Positions 27,020 through 36,546 are shown, numbered from the stretch's first letter. The stretch is DNA of 64,000 bases from Vibrio intestinalis (GCF_025195085.2 NZ_JANAVY020000001.1:124001-188000), one strand, 5' to 3'. Numbers and translations are program-made. The notes: a model not told the origin generated them from the letters alone.

Positions 27020-27340
27020 TTAATGTTTGTGAGAGTTCACTGGGATAGCTTGGTTGATACGAAGTAGGGTCATAATTTCTAAAGGTTGACCTTTCACGTT
27101 TTCAATACGCATGTTGCGCTCACGTTCTACCAAGCGTTTGTAGAGGTAAACAATGGCACCAACGCCCGATGAATCGAGAAATGTTACTTTCTCAAAGTCA
27201 ATTTCAACTTCGGAATGACTTGGGTCAGCAATGATTTGATCAATATGTTGTTGAGCGCTTCGGCTGCCATCAGCGTCTAGGTTCCCGTTAAGTTCTAGAG
27301 TTAAAACAGTGTCGCTGGCTTCAATAGTACGTAGTTCCAT
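27020..27340 (-). CDS. sypA: SypA-type STAS-domain protein
   Basis: 106 residues, one STAS domain of the anti-anti-sigma factor type. The key loop is FLDSSGVGA (Ser57-Ser58), where family members such as SpoIIAA are phosphorylated. In V. fischeri the matching serine is controlled by SypE, a kinase/phosphatase; no SypE gene is found here. The gene opens the locus, with AAGGAG seven bases upstream of the ATG, and follows a sigma-54 promoter and SypG-type site. Confidence 0.9.
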   Translation of the reverse strand: MELRTIEASDTVLTLELNGNLDADGSRSAQQHIDQIIADPSHSEVEIDFEKVTFLDSSGVGAIVYLYKRLVERERNMRIENVKGQPLEIMTLLRINQAIPVNSHKH

Positions 27341-27373
27341 GGTGTTACTCCTTTCGTGTTTGAACTAAATAAC

Positions 27374-27388
27374 GCACTAAACATGCCA
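27374..27388 (-). promoter_or_regulatory. Predicted sigma-54 promoter of sypABCD
   Basis: Minus strand TGGCATGTTTAGTGC with correct GG/GC spacing. The -12 is about 34 bp from the sypA start. The -24 is 71 bp from the SypG-type palindrome. Confidence 0.85.
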
Positions 27389-27458
27389 AAATTAAATATG
27401 CTTAAAATCAATAATTTACGTTGAGGAGAGGGTTGATTTGTCAATTTGAAAGAGTGAA

Positions 27459-27473
27459 TTCTCAAATTGAGAA
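27459..27473. promoter_or_regulatory. SypG-type enhancer upstream of sypA
   Basis: Palindrome TTCTCAAATTGAGAA, identical to the copy upstream of sypI. It lies between divergent sypA and the DNA ligase gene, 160 bp from the ligase start. Confidence 0.9.
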
Positions 27474-27632
27474 TCAATATCTATTTTGTAAATTCATATG
27501 CAACGCGAATATTTTCAGTTGTTTTTGCGAGCTGTTCTAAGCCCGATTCATACTTTCTATTGATTAAGTAACCTAAATTTAATGTAACAATGAGCATATC
27601 GTCCGATAGAACAATAGATTAGGTTAATTCGA

Positions 27633-28484
27633 ATGCATTTACGTCTTACGTTTTTGGCTAGTCAGGTACTACTTACACTCCAAGCTGGCGCGGCCGAACC
27701 TGCTTCTTTAGAGGGGTATATGCCCGTGATGCAGGCGCATCAATATCAAGAAGGCTTGAATGTGCATGAATATTGGCAAAGCGAAAAGCTAGATGGTATT
27801 CGGGCAATTTGGGATGGTGAAAAGTTACTCACCAGAAATGGGCGACAGATTTACGCGCCAGCGTGGTTTACCGCGCCATTACCTGATTATCCAGTCGAAG
27901 GAGAGCTGTGGGCGGGCCGCGGAAACTTCCACCTCGTGCAGCAAACCGTGTTAGACCACAAACCAATCGATCAATCTTGGAAGCAGATTGACTTCATGTT
28001 GTTCGATATGCCTCACGCCGCTGGGGATTATCAAAAGCGCTACTACAATATCGTCCACTACGTTACTTCAGTCGAACACGACCACATTAAATACATCGAA
28101 CATACCCCCATCACGTCTGAGAAAGAGCTATTCCAGTATTTAGATAATGTGAATAATGGCCAAGGTGAAGGGGTGATGCTGCGTAAAATCACCAGTCGTT
28201 ACCAAGCAGGGCGCAGTTCAGATTTGCTTAAACTCAAAACTCATCAAGACGATGAAGCGCAGGTGATTGGCTATAAAGTTGGCCGAGGCCAGTTTAAAGG
28301 CATGATGGGGTCGATTTTGGTTAAGTGGCAAGATGGCGTTGAGTTCTATATTGGCAGTGGTTTTTCAGAGCAACAACGTAAAAATCCGCCTCCGATTGGA
28401 AGTACAATTACCTTCCGTTACAACGGATTAACTCAAAATGGTGTGCCCAAGTTTGCTCGCTATGTCAGAGAGCGAGTGGAGTAA
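27633..28484 (+). CDS. Secreted ATP-dependent DNA ligase, minimal type
   Basis: 283 residues. A signal peptide (residues 1-20, cleavage after GAA) precedes a nucleotidyltransferase domain: adenylation motif I EKLDGIRA with the catalytic Lys, motif III LFDMPH, motif IV GEGVMLRK, motif V LLKLKTHQDDEAQV. A short OB domain follows (VGRGQFKGMMGSILVKW). This fits the minimal Lig E-type ligases of Gammaproteobacteria, which act on nicked DNA and are predicted to be periplasmic. It is divergent from sypA, the intergenic region holding the SypG-type site. A function in extracellular DNA or DNA uptake is inference. Confidence 0.85.
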   Translation: MHLRLTFLASQVLLTLQAGAAEPASLEGYMPVMQAHQYQEGLNVHEYWQSEKLDGIRAIWDGEKLLTRNGRQIYAPAWFTAPLPDYPVEGELWAGRGNFHLVQQTVLDHKPIDQSWKQIDFMLFDMPHAAGDYQKRYYNIVHYVTSVEHDHIKYIEHTPITSEKELFQYLDNVNNGQGEGVMLRKITSRYQAGRSSDLLKLKTHQDDEAQVIGYKVGRGQFKGMMGSILVKWQDGVEFYIGSGFSEQQRKNPPPIGSTITFRYNGLTQNGVPKFARYVRERVE

Positions 28485-28489
28485 TAGCG

Positions 28490-29488
28490 TTACTGACCAA
28501 CACTTACGCCACACCGTTTGAACAAAGATTGCCAATATTGAACATGATCAAGGGTTGCTTTACGAAATGCTTGATGAGCCGATACCAAAGGATATTGATA
28601 GTCTGGATGAGCCGTTTGCAATAACTTTGCAAGCGGCTCTATTTGTATATAGAGCTTATCTAAATTAGCCAAATATGGCTGCACTTCAGTAACGTATGTG
28701 CGATTAAACACATTGTTCAAATAACGAAACTGCTTTTTATCCCGATTGACTTTGCAAACGACGCGACTGTCGTAAAAGTTGAGCTGTCTTGTCACGGTAT
28801 TTAAGTAAGCGGTGCTCATAGTGAGCGAGTACCATAGCTTGCCTAGCATGGGCGCTTTATCCAATGTTTCTTGATGAACGGTAATAGGGTGAAAACTGGC
28901 GTCTAGGCTATAAGGTTGATTAAATGATCGAGCGGTTTGCAACAAGACGTCAAAGGCTGTAATCAATTGGTTGGGAAAAGCTTGCTGCCGTTGGTCAATC
29001 CAACCATTTGGGGCAAACTGGTTTCGCATTGCATCACTAGCAAATAGTAGGTTGGCAAAGTGACTGGCAATGTGCTGCTGCTTTTTAGCCAAAATAATGC
29101 TGAGCTGATTGCGAAGTTCAACATCAACCTGCGGGTTATTCACGCAATGTTGTAGGCCAGCAATGAGGGAATTTTGATAATCAAAATCTCGAAACGGATC
29201 TTGAACCTTGCCCATTATGGAATTCTTTTCCGCGATTAATTCAAACAACCCACAGTTGCGTAATTGGTAACTATCTAGCAGACCAATGGATAGCGGCTCA
29301 ATCTCAATGTAAAGCTCTCGCTTATCAGGAATGGTGACCGCGTCACCTTTTTCAACTAATAATGCGTCTTGTCCTTGCACTCGGGCGATACGTTGTAAGT
29401 AATCATCAAACAAATCTTCGTTTGGGTGAGAGCTAAACTCACAGCCAACGAGTGTCATAGTGATGACAACAATAATGGATTTCCACAT
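28490..29488 (-). CDS. DUF3080 lipoprotein
   Basis: 332 residues with lipobox TLVGC after a short hydrophobic signal, so probably anchored to a membrane facing the periplasm. The remainder is helical with scattered Cys (NCGLFE, RCGVS near the end). It resembles the uncharacterised DUF3080 family found in marine Gammaproteobacteria. Function unknown. It converges on the ligase gene with 5 bases between stops. Confidence 0.75.
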   Translation of the reverse strand: MWKSIIVVITMTLVGCEFSSHPNEDLFDDYLQRIARVQGQDALLVEKGDAVTIPDKRELYIEIEPLSIGLLDSYQLRNCGLFELIAEKNSIMGKVQDPFRDFDYQNSLIAGLQHCVNNPQVDVELRNQLSIILAKKQQHIASHFANLLFASDAMRNQFAPNGWIDQRQQAFPNQLITAFDVLLQTARSFNQPYSLDASFHPITVHQETLDKAPMLGKLWYSLTMSTAYLNTVTRQLNFYDSRVVCKVNRDKKQFRYLNNVFNRTYVTEVQPYLANLDKLYIQIEPLAKLLQTAHPDYQYPLVSAHQAFRKATLDHVQYWQSLFKRCGVSVGQ

Positions 29489-29607
29489 AATGCATGTCCA
29501 ATCAATGTTTCAATAAACATTATTACTTATCTACTGTGAGAAAAGTTTATTGGTTAGAAAAGATATTGAAACAGAACCAATCCCAGCTGATCGATTTAAG
29601 TATGTAG

Positions 29608-29632
29608 CAAAAAGGCCAGCATTGCTGGCCTT
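29608..29632 (-). terminator. Terminator of norM
   Basis: Minus-strand stem AAGGCCAGC/GCTGGCCTT, loop of three, followed by TTTTT on the minus strand. It lies 30 bases after the norM stop. Confidence 0.85.
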
Positions 29633-29661
29633 CGGTTTATCTAGGGTACAAGTGTGCGTTG

Positions 29662-31032
29662 TTATTTCGCAGCGAGTTTAAGCTGAACCTCTTCAGGTTG
29701 CTTGTGCATCCAGCGTAGTCTTAAACCAAGCATGACTGCGGCGGATGATAAACCGGTAATAAAGCCAATCCAAAAACCGTGTGCGCCCATTGGTTCAACA
29801 ATCCAATCGGTCATACCCAATATATAACCTGTTGGTAGGCCGATAATCCAATAAGCGATAAAGGTACGGTTGAAAATAGCAGCCATATCTTTATAGCCAC
29901 GAAGCGCGCCAGCTGCCACAACTTGAATTGCATCAGTACATTGGTAAATGGCGGCTAGGAGTAAAAGCTGCATAGCAAGTGCAATTACTTCGGCATTATC
30001 GGTGTAGAGCAGCGACACTTGCTCGCGGAATACCACTGTAAATAGAGCGGTAATTAGCGCCAGTGCGAGTGCGACCATCAAACCGACGTGTGAGGCGATT
30101 CGAGCACTTTCGACGCTGCCTTGGCCTAATCGGTGACCAACACGAATACTGGTCGCCGCACCAATACTCATTGGTAACATAAAGATAAGAGACGAGAAGT
30201 TAATCGCGACTTGGTGCGCAGCAACAACCATCGGGCCAAGCGGAGCGACTAAAAGCGCAACCACGGCAAATAGCGTCACTTCAAAAAAGAGTGCAGCAGC
30301 AACTGGGAAGCCAAGCTTAAATAAGCGAATCAGCGCCTTACCTTGAGGGGCGTGGAAATGCTTAAATAGCTCTATGTGAGCAACGCGCTTAGCGGTTAAT
30401 ACGTAAAGCAGCATCAAGGCAAACATGATCCAGTAAACAATCGCTGTTGCTACGCCACAGCCAACACCACCAAGCGCTGGAGCGCCAAATTTACCGTAAA
30501 CAAAAATCCAGTTGAGCGGGATGTTACACAGTAGGCCAATGAAGCCGATGAACATTGCTGGTTTGGTTAACGACAAGCCATCGGTGAAACTGCGCAACGC
30601 CTGAAACAATAAAAATGCAGGTACGGCATACATAACCGCGTGCATGTAGCCGTTGGTTTTATCAGCCATCACTTGTTCCACATCCATCAAACTCAAGATG
30701 GTTTGTGTTTGAAACAAAACGCCAACGATAGGTATCGAGATAACCAAAGCCATGTAGATGCCTTGTTGAATCTCGTATGGGATCTTGTTGTAGTTCGCAG
30801 AGCCGTTCAGCTGAGCCACAACGGGCACAAGAGCCATTAACAAACCCACGCCAAACAAAATAGACGGTAACCAAATACTCGCAGCGATGGATACAGCTGC
30901 CATGTCGGTTGCACTTACGCCACCCGCCATAACTGTATCAACAAAGCCCATACCAGTTTGCGCGACAGAGGCGATCAATACGGGTGTAGCCAACTTAACT
31001 AATGTGTTGGCTTCTTGCTTATAACGATGCAC
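29662..31032 (-). CDS. norM: NorM, MATE-family multidrug efflux pump
   Basis: 456 residues, twelve predicted membrane segments. The opening VHRYKQEANTLVKLATPVLIASVAQTGMGFVDTVMAGG is nearly that of Vibrio NorM. MATE pumps use sodium or proton gradients to expel cationic drugs. The start is the GTG at 31032, with GGAG seven bases upstream and the expected family length; the open frame continues 48 codons upstream without a sensible start. The norM-ribE divergent pair is also found around mdtK/ribC in E. coli. Confidence 0.93.
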   Translation of the reverse strand: MHRYKQEANTLVKLATPVLIASVAQTGMGFVDTVMAGGVSATDMAAVSIAASIWLPSILFGVGLLMALVPVVAQLNGSANYNKIPYEIQQGIYMALVISIPIVGVLFQTQTILSLMDVEQVMADKTNGYMHAVMYAVPAFLLFQALRSFTDGLSLTKPAMFIGFIGLLCNIPLNWIFVYGKFGAPALGGVGCGVATAIVYWIMFALMLLYVLTAKRVAHIELFKHFHAPQGKALIRLFKLGFPVAAALFFEVTLFAVVALLVAPLGPMVVAAHQVAINFSSLIFMLPMSIGAATSIRVGHRLGQGSVESARIASHVGLMVALALALITALFTVVFREQVSLLYTDNAEVIALAMQLLLLAAIYQCTDAIQVVAAGALRGYKDMAAIFNRTFIAYWIIGLPTGYILGMTDWIVEPMGAHGFWIGFITGLSSAAVMLGLRLRWMHKQPEEVQLKLAAK

Positions 31033-31219
31033 GAAAAAACTCCAAGAAAGGGAAGAAACAACATTCGTGTTGTTGTGTCTCAATGACCGCCGCATTATAC
31101 ATAAACAATGGGGGATGAGTGATCTTTCGATGTGAAGTGAAGCGTATTTAGATTTCACACTGTTACCGCAAATCATTATGCGTTAGTTTATGTTTAATCA
31201 CTCATAACTGGGAATCTTC

Positions 31220-31834
31220 ATGTTTACAGGAATTGTTCAAGGTATGGCGCAAGTCGTATCGGTGGAAAAGAAGCAAGACTTTCAAACTCACACAGTAAAG
31301 CTAACTGATGAATTGGGCGCAAACCTCGCCATTGGCGCTTCAGTCGCACATAACGGTTGCTGTTTGACGGTGAGCAAAATCGAAGGTGATCTGGTGAGTT
31401 TTGATCTTATGCAAGCGACGCTAAAGCTAACCAACTTAGGGGAAGTTGAATCCGGACGTTTGGTGAATATTGAACGTGCCGCGAAATTTGGTGACGAAAT
31501 TGGCGGCCACAGCATGTCTGGCCACATTTCTTTGATGGCGACGGTGACAGAAGTGATTGACTCGCCAAACAATAGAACCATTTGGTTTGAGCTGCCGCTA
31601 GATGCGATGAAATACGTGTTAGCAAAAGGCTACATTGGTCTTGATGGCTGTTCGTTGACGATTGGCGAAGTGGAAAAGAACAAATTCAGCGTGCATTTGA
31701 TCCCTGAAACGCTGCAACGCACTTTGTTTGGTCAACGTGAGGTCGGCGATAAAATTAACGTTGAATTTGACCCGCAAACCCAAGCGATTGTCGATACGGT
31801 TGAGCGCGTACTTGCCGCGAAGCAGCTAGGTTAA
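31220..31834 (+). CDS. ribE: Riboflavin synthase, alpha subunit
   Basis: 204 residues. MFTGIVQG start and two tandem lumazine-binding repeats (each with a GxSVAxNGCCLTV / [13 protein letters not shown] block). The enzyme joins two molecules of 6,7-dimethyl-8-ribityllumazine to form riboflavin. Slightly shorter than E. coli (213). No FMN riboswitch fold is evident in the 187-bp upstream gap. Confidence 0.95.
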   Translation: MFTGIVQGMAQVVSVEKKQDFQTHTVKLTDELGANLAIGASVAHNGCCLTVSKIEGDLVSFDLMQATLKLTNLGEVESGRLVNIERAAKFGDEIGGHSMSGHISLMATVTEVIDSPNNRTIWFELPLDAMKYVLAKGYIGLDGCSLTIGEVEKNKFSVHLIPETLQRTLFGQREVGDKINVEFDPQTQAIVDTVERVLAAKQLG

Positions 31835-31866
31835 AAAAGCAGCTAGGTAAAATAAGTCGAAACGAA

Positions 31867-31894
31867 AAAAGAGCGCTTTTCAGCGCTCTTTTTA
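31867..31894 (+). terminator. Terminator of ribE
   Basis: Stem AAAAGAGCGCT/AGCGCTCTTTT with a four-base loop and a T-run, 33 bases after the ribE stop. Confidence 0.9.
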
Positions 31895-31925
31895 TATAGA
31901 TAAACAGGTCACGTTAAAAACAGAT

Positions 31926-32129
31926 TTAGAAAATTTGTTCATCGTCCGCATCAATGGAAAGATCGATACGGTTCATTTGTTCATTGACGACAAGATTATA
32001 GTGAACGGCATTACAACAAGCAGGGCAATCATCATAGAATTCTTGATTGCCATTGGAGGCGTCGAGGGTGATACCAATAGAGTGGCCGCAGTGAGGGCAA
32101 GATACCTGTTTCTCAGTGAAGTTACGCAT
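31926..32129 (-). CDS. Small CPXCG-motif cysteine-rich protein
   Basis: About 67 residues with CPHCG and CPACC pairs that could bind one zinc ion, then an acidic tail. It fits the CPXCG small-protein family of Gammaproteobacteria. The ATG at 32129 is eight bases from GAGG; an ATG two codons upstream (32135) is only two bases from it. Function unknown. Confidence 0.8.
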   Translation of the reverse strand: MRNFTEKQVSCPHCGHSIGITLDASNGNQEFYDDCPACCNAVHYNLVVNEQMNRIDLSIDADDEQIF

Positions 32130-32267
32130 GGACATTACCTCTTTAAAGACTTCAAGTTGCTAGCTGAAAGTTAGGGGACTTCAGCTAGCGCTTACTTAAA
32201 TATTATCGATAGAAGTTAGTAATGGGCGTGAATTAAGTACAAAGTTTGACTAGCGGCAGAAAATCGT

Positions 32268-32297
32268 AATAGAGGTGGTATGAAAACCACCTCTATT
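32268..32297 (-). terminator. Possible terminator of the fructosamine kinase gene
   Basis: A 9-bp stem AGAGGTGGT/ACCACCTCT with six-base loop, extended by A-T pairs, 36 bases beyond the stop. The minus strand then reads ATTACGATTTTC, a poor U tract, so efficiency is uncertain. Confidence 0.5.
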
Positions 32298-32332
32298 GTT
32301 GCAAAACGTTGCAATATGGCTTGGAAAAGGGA

Positions 32333-33199
32333 TTAAAAGGCTTGAACTCGCTCAATTAACGATTCAGCTTGTTCAAGGTAATGACCACCGAACAAATTGT
32401 AGTGATTGAGCACATGATACAGGTTGTAAATTGGCATGCGCTGTTGGTAGCCAGCGTCAAGTGGGTTGACACTCTGATAGCCGCGATAGAACTCTTGGCT
32501 AAATCCACCAAATAGCTCCGTCATGGCCAGATCGCATTCTCTGTCTCCCCAATAGCAAGCAGGGTCATAACAGATTGGCCCGAAAGGCGTATTGGCAACA
32601 TTGCCATACCATAAGTCACCATGCAGTAAAGAAGGGCGAGGTTGGTGAGAGGCCAACTGCTCTCTTACGATCTGGGTAAACTCATCAATATCGACCAGTT
32701 TAATGCCTTTCTCACTCGCCAATTGCAATTGCCAACCAATGCGTTGTTCAGCAAAAAATCGACACCACTTTTTGTCCCATTTATTCGGCTGTAGGGTGTT
32801 GCCTATGTAGTTATCTTGGTCAAAACCAAACTCTTTTTGCTCGCCCCACAAATGAAGCTCAGCAAGTTTTTGCCCAAACGCATAACTGTTGTCAGAGTCA
32901 TCGAGATTTTTGGTCGGTAGATAATTGAGAATAAGAAAAGAGTTGTGTTTACAGTGACCGATATGGACCAACTCGGGGACAAAAACGGTTGAGGTATCGC
33001 GCAGCGCTTTTATGTTGTCAGCTTCGACTTGAAACTGAGGTAGGAATTCACGTTGATTGATCTTGATGAAATAGCGCTGCTCCCCATCACTGATCATATA
33101 AGATTCACTAATATCCCCGCCACTTAACCTCACCTTTTCGTGAATGGTGAAATCAAACATCAAGGTTTCAGACAATTGCTCTGCGATCGCTTGCCACAT
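32333..33199 (-). CDS. Fructosamine kinase family protein
   Basis: 288 residues, the usual length for the fructosamine/ketosamine-3-kinase family, with the APH-like kinase fold. Motifs: GGDISESYMI, the FIKIN lysine, catalytic LLHGDLWYGNV and ICYDPACYWGDRECDLAMTELFGGF. Such enzymes phosphorylate ketoamines on glycated proteins or free fructosamines. The ATG at 33199 has AAGG seven bases upstream; the open frame upstream (to 33334) lacks a site and family similarity. Confidence 0.88.
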   Translation of the reverse strand: MWQAIAEQLSETLMFDFTIHEKVRLSGGDISESYMISDGEQRYFIKINQREFLPQFQVEADNIKALRDTSTVFVPELVHIGHCKHNSFLILNYLPTKNLDDSDNSYAFGQKLAELHLWGEQKEFGFDQDNYIGNTLQPNKWDKKWCRFFAEQRIGWQLQLASEKGIKLVDIDEFTQIVREQLASHQPRPSLLHGDLWYGNVANTPFGPICYDPACYWGDRECDLAMTELFGGFSQEFYRGYQSVNPLDAGYQQRMPIYNLYHVLNHYNLFGGHYLEQAESLIERVQAF

Positions 33200-33452
33200 A
33201 GTACGCCCTTCAATCAGATGATGAATGGAGTAATTGTAGGTCATGCTTTGCTTAAAAACCGAACGATGCTGCAAAGAATTCAACGATTTGGGGTGAAATA
33301 AGCAACTGAGTTTATAAAGTGTGAAGAACATCAATAGATTAAGATATCTTGCGGAAGGTTGATCTGCATTCCGTTAAATGCACGCGATAACTGTTATGTT
33401 TTCGCTTCATTTCTATATTTGTGTTGTATTTATAAGCAACTGGCGACCGAGT

Positions 33453-33475
33453 CATTGTTAAGTGACTTAACAATG
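33453..33475. promoter_or_regulatory. Perfect palindrome, probable operator upstream of the DUF3802 gene
   Basis: CATTGTTAAG-TGA-CTTAACAATG: 10-bp arms and a 3-base spacer. It is 48 bp from the GTG start of the DUF3802 gene. A TATAAT box at 33503-33508 lies too near the start codon for a normal leader, so the -10 is uncertain. The binding protein is unknown. Confidence 0.5.
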
Positions 33476-33522
33476 CCGTAGTATAGGCAAGTCATCTAAA
33501 ACTATAATTAATGGAGAGGAAC

Positions 33523-33864
33523 GTGGTTGTTGATACTGATGGCTATCTAGCTCTTGTAGAATATCTTGCATCAAATCTTGATGTGTTCGCTGCCGACGGT
33601 GATACAGGCGAAGAAAGTATTGAAGATGTAGTCACTGATATGGTTGCGACCAATATTATGTCTATCTTCGAGCAAAACCCAGAGCTTCATTCGAGTGTTC
33701 GTTTCAAACTGCTTAAAGAAGCAGATTCTGTCGTTGCTGACCTAGGCGAAGTACTCGCGGGTGTGTGGGGCAAACCTGCCGCAAATGAGCAGATTGCTTT
33801 CCTTGACGAATACATCGCTTTAGTAAAAAACCTGTTTGACAGTGCAGTCGCGAAATACGACTGA
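33523..33864 (+). CDS. DUF3802 family protein
   Basis: About 113 acidic, helical residues (VVVDTDGYLALVEYLASNL...DSAVAKYD), resembling a small Vibrio family of unknown function. The GTG at 33523 is preferred since GGAGAGG lies just upstream; the ATG at 33511 forms part of that ribosome-binding site. No membrane segment or signal. Confidence 0.78.
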   Translation: MVVDTDGYLALVEYLASNLDVFAADGDTGEESIEDVVTDMVATNIMSIFEQNPELHSSVRFKLLKEADSVVADLGEVLAGVWGKPAANEQIAFLDEYIALVKNLFDSAVAKYD

Positions 33865-33872
33865 TCCAAGAC

Positions 33873-34409
33873 TTATAGAGGCGGGGACATTACCCGCCTA
33901 AATTGCCAAAAATTCCCTGCCCAATATGGGTTATCCAATCTAGAAATAATCACCCCTTTAGACGTTGAAGCGTGCATGAACTGTTTGTTACCGAGGTAGA
34001 TACCCACGTGACGTGTTGTGTATGACGTTTTAAAAAACACCAAATCACCTACTTTGGCTTGGTCGTAATCGATCTCTTGGCCAATTTCTACTTGAGTTTT
34101 GGTCGTGCGAGGTAACTTGACCTGCAACGCGCTTGAAAAGGCGTTTTGCACAAACGCAGAACAATCAACCCCATTTAGACTTTCTCCACCAAGGCGATAG
34201 GGCGCACCTTGCCAAATTTGATAAACCGCCATCAATTGGTGTTTGGTCGCGAGTTCTTGCGCGGACAAGCTTGATGATTGACGACCCGAAAAATCAGGGC
34301 TTGAGGAGCAAGCCACCAGCAAGCTGGTGGTCAATAGCGACATTAAAACGCGTGAAAGATGGGATAGAGGATTGAGAAACATAAAGTAATTCATCGTCCT
34401 TAATGACAT
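33873..34409 (-). CDS. NlpC/P60 family lipoprotein, cell-wall endopeptidase
   Basis: 178 residues. A lipobox (LLVACSSS) follows an N-terminal hydrophobic segment. The NlpC/P60 catalytic triad is visible: Cys in VDCSAFVQNAF, His in TRHVGIYLG and His in FMHASTSKG. Family members such as Spr/MepS cut D-Glu-mDAP or cross-links in peptidoglycan. The start may be one of three nearby ATGs (34409, 34394, 34382). Confidence 0.87.
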   Translation of the reverse strand: MSLRTMNYFMFLNPLSHLSRVLMSLLTTSLLVACSSSPDFSGRQSSSLSAQELATKHQLMAVYQIWQGAPYRLGGESLNGVDCSAFVQNAFSSALQVKLPRTTKTQVEIGQEIDYDQAKVGDLVFFKTSYTTRHVGIYLGNKQFMHASTSKGVIISRLDNPYWAGNFWQFRRVMSPPL

Positions 34410-34476
34410 TTAACTGTAATAGTCCGGCCATACACTGCAAAAAATTAACTTAAGTATTAAACAGAATTGCATAGTA

Positions 34477-36513
34477 ATGGTATCTAAAAAAAATCGATTT
34501 TCACTCTCCTTGATCCAATCAATCAGTGCGATTTTTATCTGCTTCGCACTGCTTATCGCTGGGCTTTCATTCATTAGCCAACGAGGATTAGAGCAAGTCG
34601 GCGATCAATTTACCGGGCTTTCTGATCAAGCGTTACCTCTTTCGCTAACAAATGCGAAGCTGACACAATCGTTGTTAGAACAAGCCAAGCAGCTCAGTTA
34701 CGCTACTCAAGTAAGCTCAGAACAAGAGTTTCAAACGCTCGCCCACACCATCGACACATTGAGTGAAGAGGCTTTGCAACTGCGTCAACAAGTTGCGGAG
34801 ATAGTGCAAACTTTACCTCAAGTAGTGGATGAGCAACAGCGAGAGCAGCTATTGCAAGAGACTCAGCAACTACAAGCGCTATCTAAATCGATTATTTCGA
34901 TGCAACAACGTTTGCTTGTGATGCAAAGTGAGATAGATGGCAAAGTAGGTGAGTTTCGCTATGGTATTAGCTCCATTGGCCCAGAAATGAACCGCATATC
35001 ATCATTTTTAGCCGTTGATAATCCAGAATCTTCCGATGCGGCTAACCGTTTTATTGCCAGCGCCAGTTCAATGGAGAGCACCTTCCTAATGTTGATGATG
35101 CAGACCGATCAAGACAAAGCGCAAAAAGAAATGAAGCAGATGAAGTATCGCAACGCTGCTATCAATCTTGCGTATGATGATTTTAAAGAGTGGCACCCAG
35201 ATGTAACCGAATTCTCCAGCCTAACGGCCCCTTACCAAATGGTACAAGCTGGGTTTGCTGAGCAAGGGGTACTGAATCTCATAATGGCTAAGCTAGAACT
35301 GGCGCAGCAGCAAGGGGCGTTAATCGCTGAAGTCCGAGCAAAAACCAGTTCAGTGGTTGCAACGTTAAACCAAATTTCAGCTAGCTCTGAAGGGCTCATC
35401 ATTGCAAGTGAGCAAGTGGTGAAAGGCACGATAGCGACCATAACGACAACACTAATTAGTGCGACGGTAGTGATTGGCTTTGTCGTACTTGTGGTGTGGT
35501 ACGGGCTTAAACGTTGGGTGCAATCAAGCTTAAAGCAGATCATTAGCCATCTTTACCAAGTGACCATGCACGATTTGAGTGACAAAGTGCCGCTAACTGG
35601 GCCAAATGAAATGCGAGAAATCGCCGACCATCTTAATGAAGTGATTTTTTCGACGGGCGATTCTTTGCAGAGCGTAACCCAAAACAGCCAATCCCTGTAT
35701 CAGTCAGCTGAAGATAGCCATAATGCGGCGGAGAACTCTCAAACCAGCCTAGCGCAGCAAAATCAGTCGCTCACTGATATGGTCAGCACAGTAAACCAAT
35801 TGGAAGCATCGATTCGTGAGATAGCGACCGTGACCAATGAATCGTATGATGAATCAAAGCTCGCCAAACAACACACAACCGTGGGCGTCAAAGCGATAGA
35901 GCAAAATCGTACGCGTTTAGAGTCATTAGAAACGACACTTAACGACAACGAAAAAGCCATGGTCAAGCTAGACAAACGTGTTAAACAGATTAACGAGATG
36001 GTCGATATGATCTCCGGTATTGCGGAGAACACCAATTTACTTGCTCTAAATGCCGCAATAGAAGCAGCGCGAGCAGGAGAGCAAGGGCGCGGATTTGCTG
36101 TTGTGGCCGATGAAGTGCGCAAGTTAGCCAGTGATACCTCAGAGCAAACCAGTAATATTCAAATACGCATGAACGATTTGGTTGTCGCGGCTGAGCAATC
36201 GCGCAAGGCAGTGGCAGATACGCGAGAAGAGATGGCACATGCACTCACCTCAAGTGAAGAAGTGAAACATACTTTTGAAGATATCGATCAGGCCGTGAGC
36301 CAAATTCGCGCGCGCTTTGAGCAAATATCGGTCGCGACGGAAGAACAAGAGCGAGCAACGGCAGATGTAAGCCGTTCGATCAATCATGTTTCAGAACAAG
36401 GCCACCATACTAAGTCTCAGTTATCCACCATGTTGGATATTTCTCAGCAGGTGTCTGACATTGCCAAGTTGCAAACCAGCATGCTGGAAAAATACAAACT
36501 GGCGAAAGCGTAA
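34477..36513 (+). CDS. Methyl-accepting chemotaxis protein
   Basis: 678 residues. Transmembrane helix ~13-33, a long helical periplasmic sensor (~35-320), a second helix (~320-343), HAMP, then the signalling domain with tip [18 protein letters not shown] and [17 protein letters not shown]. It feeds CheA/CheW at receptor arrays. The ligand domain is helical and unclassified. Single gene with a terminator after it. Confidence 0.92.
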   Translation: MVSKKNRFSLSLIQSISAIFICFALLIAGLSFISQRGLEQVGDQFTGLSDQALPLSLTNAKLTQSLLEQAKQLSYATQVSSEQEFQTLAHTIDTLSEEALQLRQQVAEIVQTLPQVVDEQQREQLLQETQQLQALSKSIISMQQRLLVMQSEIDGKVGEFRYGISSIGPEMNRISSFLAVDNPESSDAANRFIASASSMESTFLMLMMQTDQDKAQKEMKQMKYRNAAINLAYDDFKEWHPDVTEFSSLTAPYQMVQAGFAEQGVLNLIMAKLELAQQQGALIAEVRAKTSSVVATLNQISASSEGLIIASEQVVKGTIATITTTLISATVVIGFVVLVVWYGLKRWVQSSLKQIISHLYQVTMHDLSDKVPLTGPNEMREIADHLNEVIFSTGDSLQSVTQNSQSLYQSAEDSHNAAENSQTSLAQQNQSLTDMVSTVNQLEASIREIATVTNESYDESKLAKQHTTVGVKAIEQNRTRLESLETTLNDNEKAMVKLDKRVKQINEMVDMISGIAENTNLLALNAAIEAARAGEQGRGFAVVADEVRKLASDTSEQTSNIQIRMNDLVVAAEQSRKAVADTREEMAHALTSSEEVKHTFEDIDQAVSQIRARFEQISVATEEQERATADVSRSINHVSEQGHHTKSQLSTMLDISQQVSDIAKLQTSMLEKYKLAKA

Positions 36514-36546
36514 TTTAAACCGGTGCTGGGTGCGCCGATTAAGTTG

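Noticed and set aside
8317..27340. Horizontal acquisition of the exopolysaccharide locus as an island next to tRNA genes
   Set aside because: The tRNA genes are intact, no integrase or direct repeat is seen at the far end, and the gene order is the conserved Vibrio syp order.
31033..31219. FMN riboswitch upstream of ribE
   Set aside because: The gap is short and I find none of the conserved RFN-element blocks; the pattern fits an ordinary divergent promoter region.
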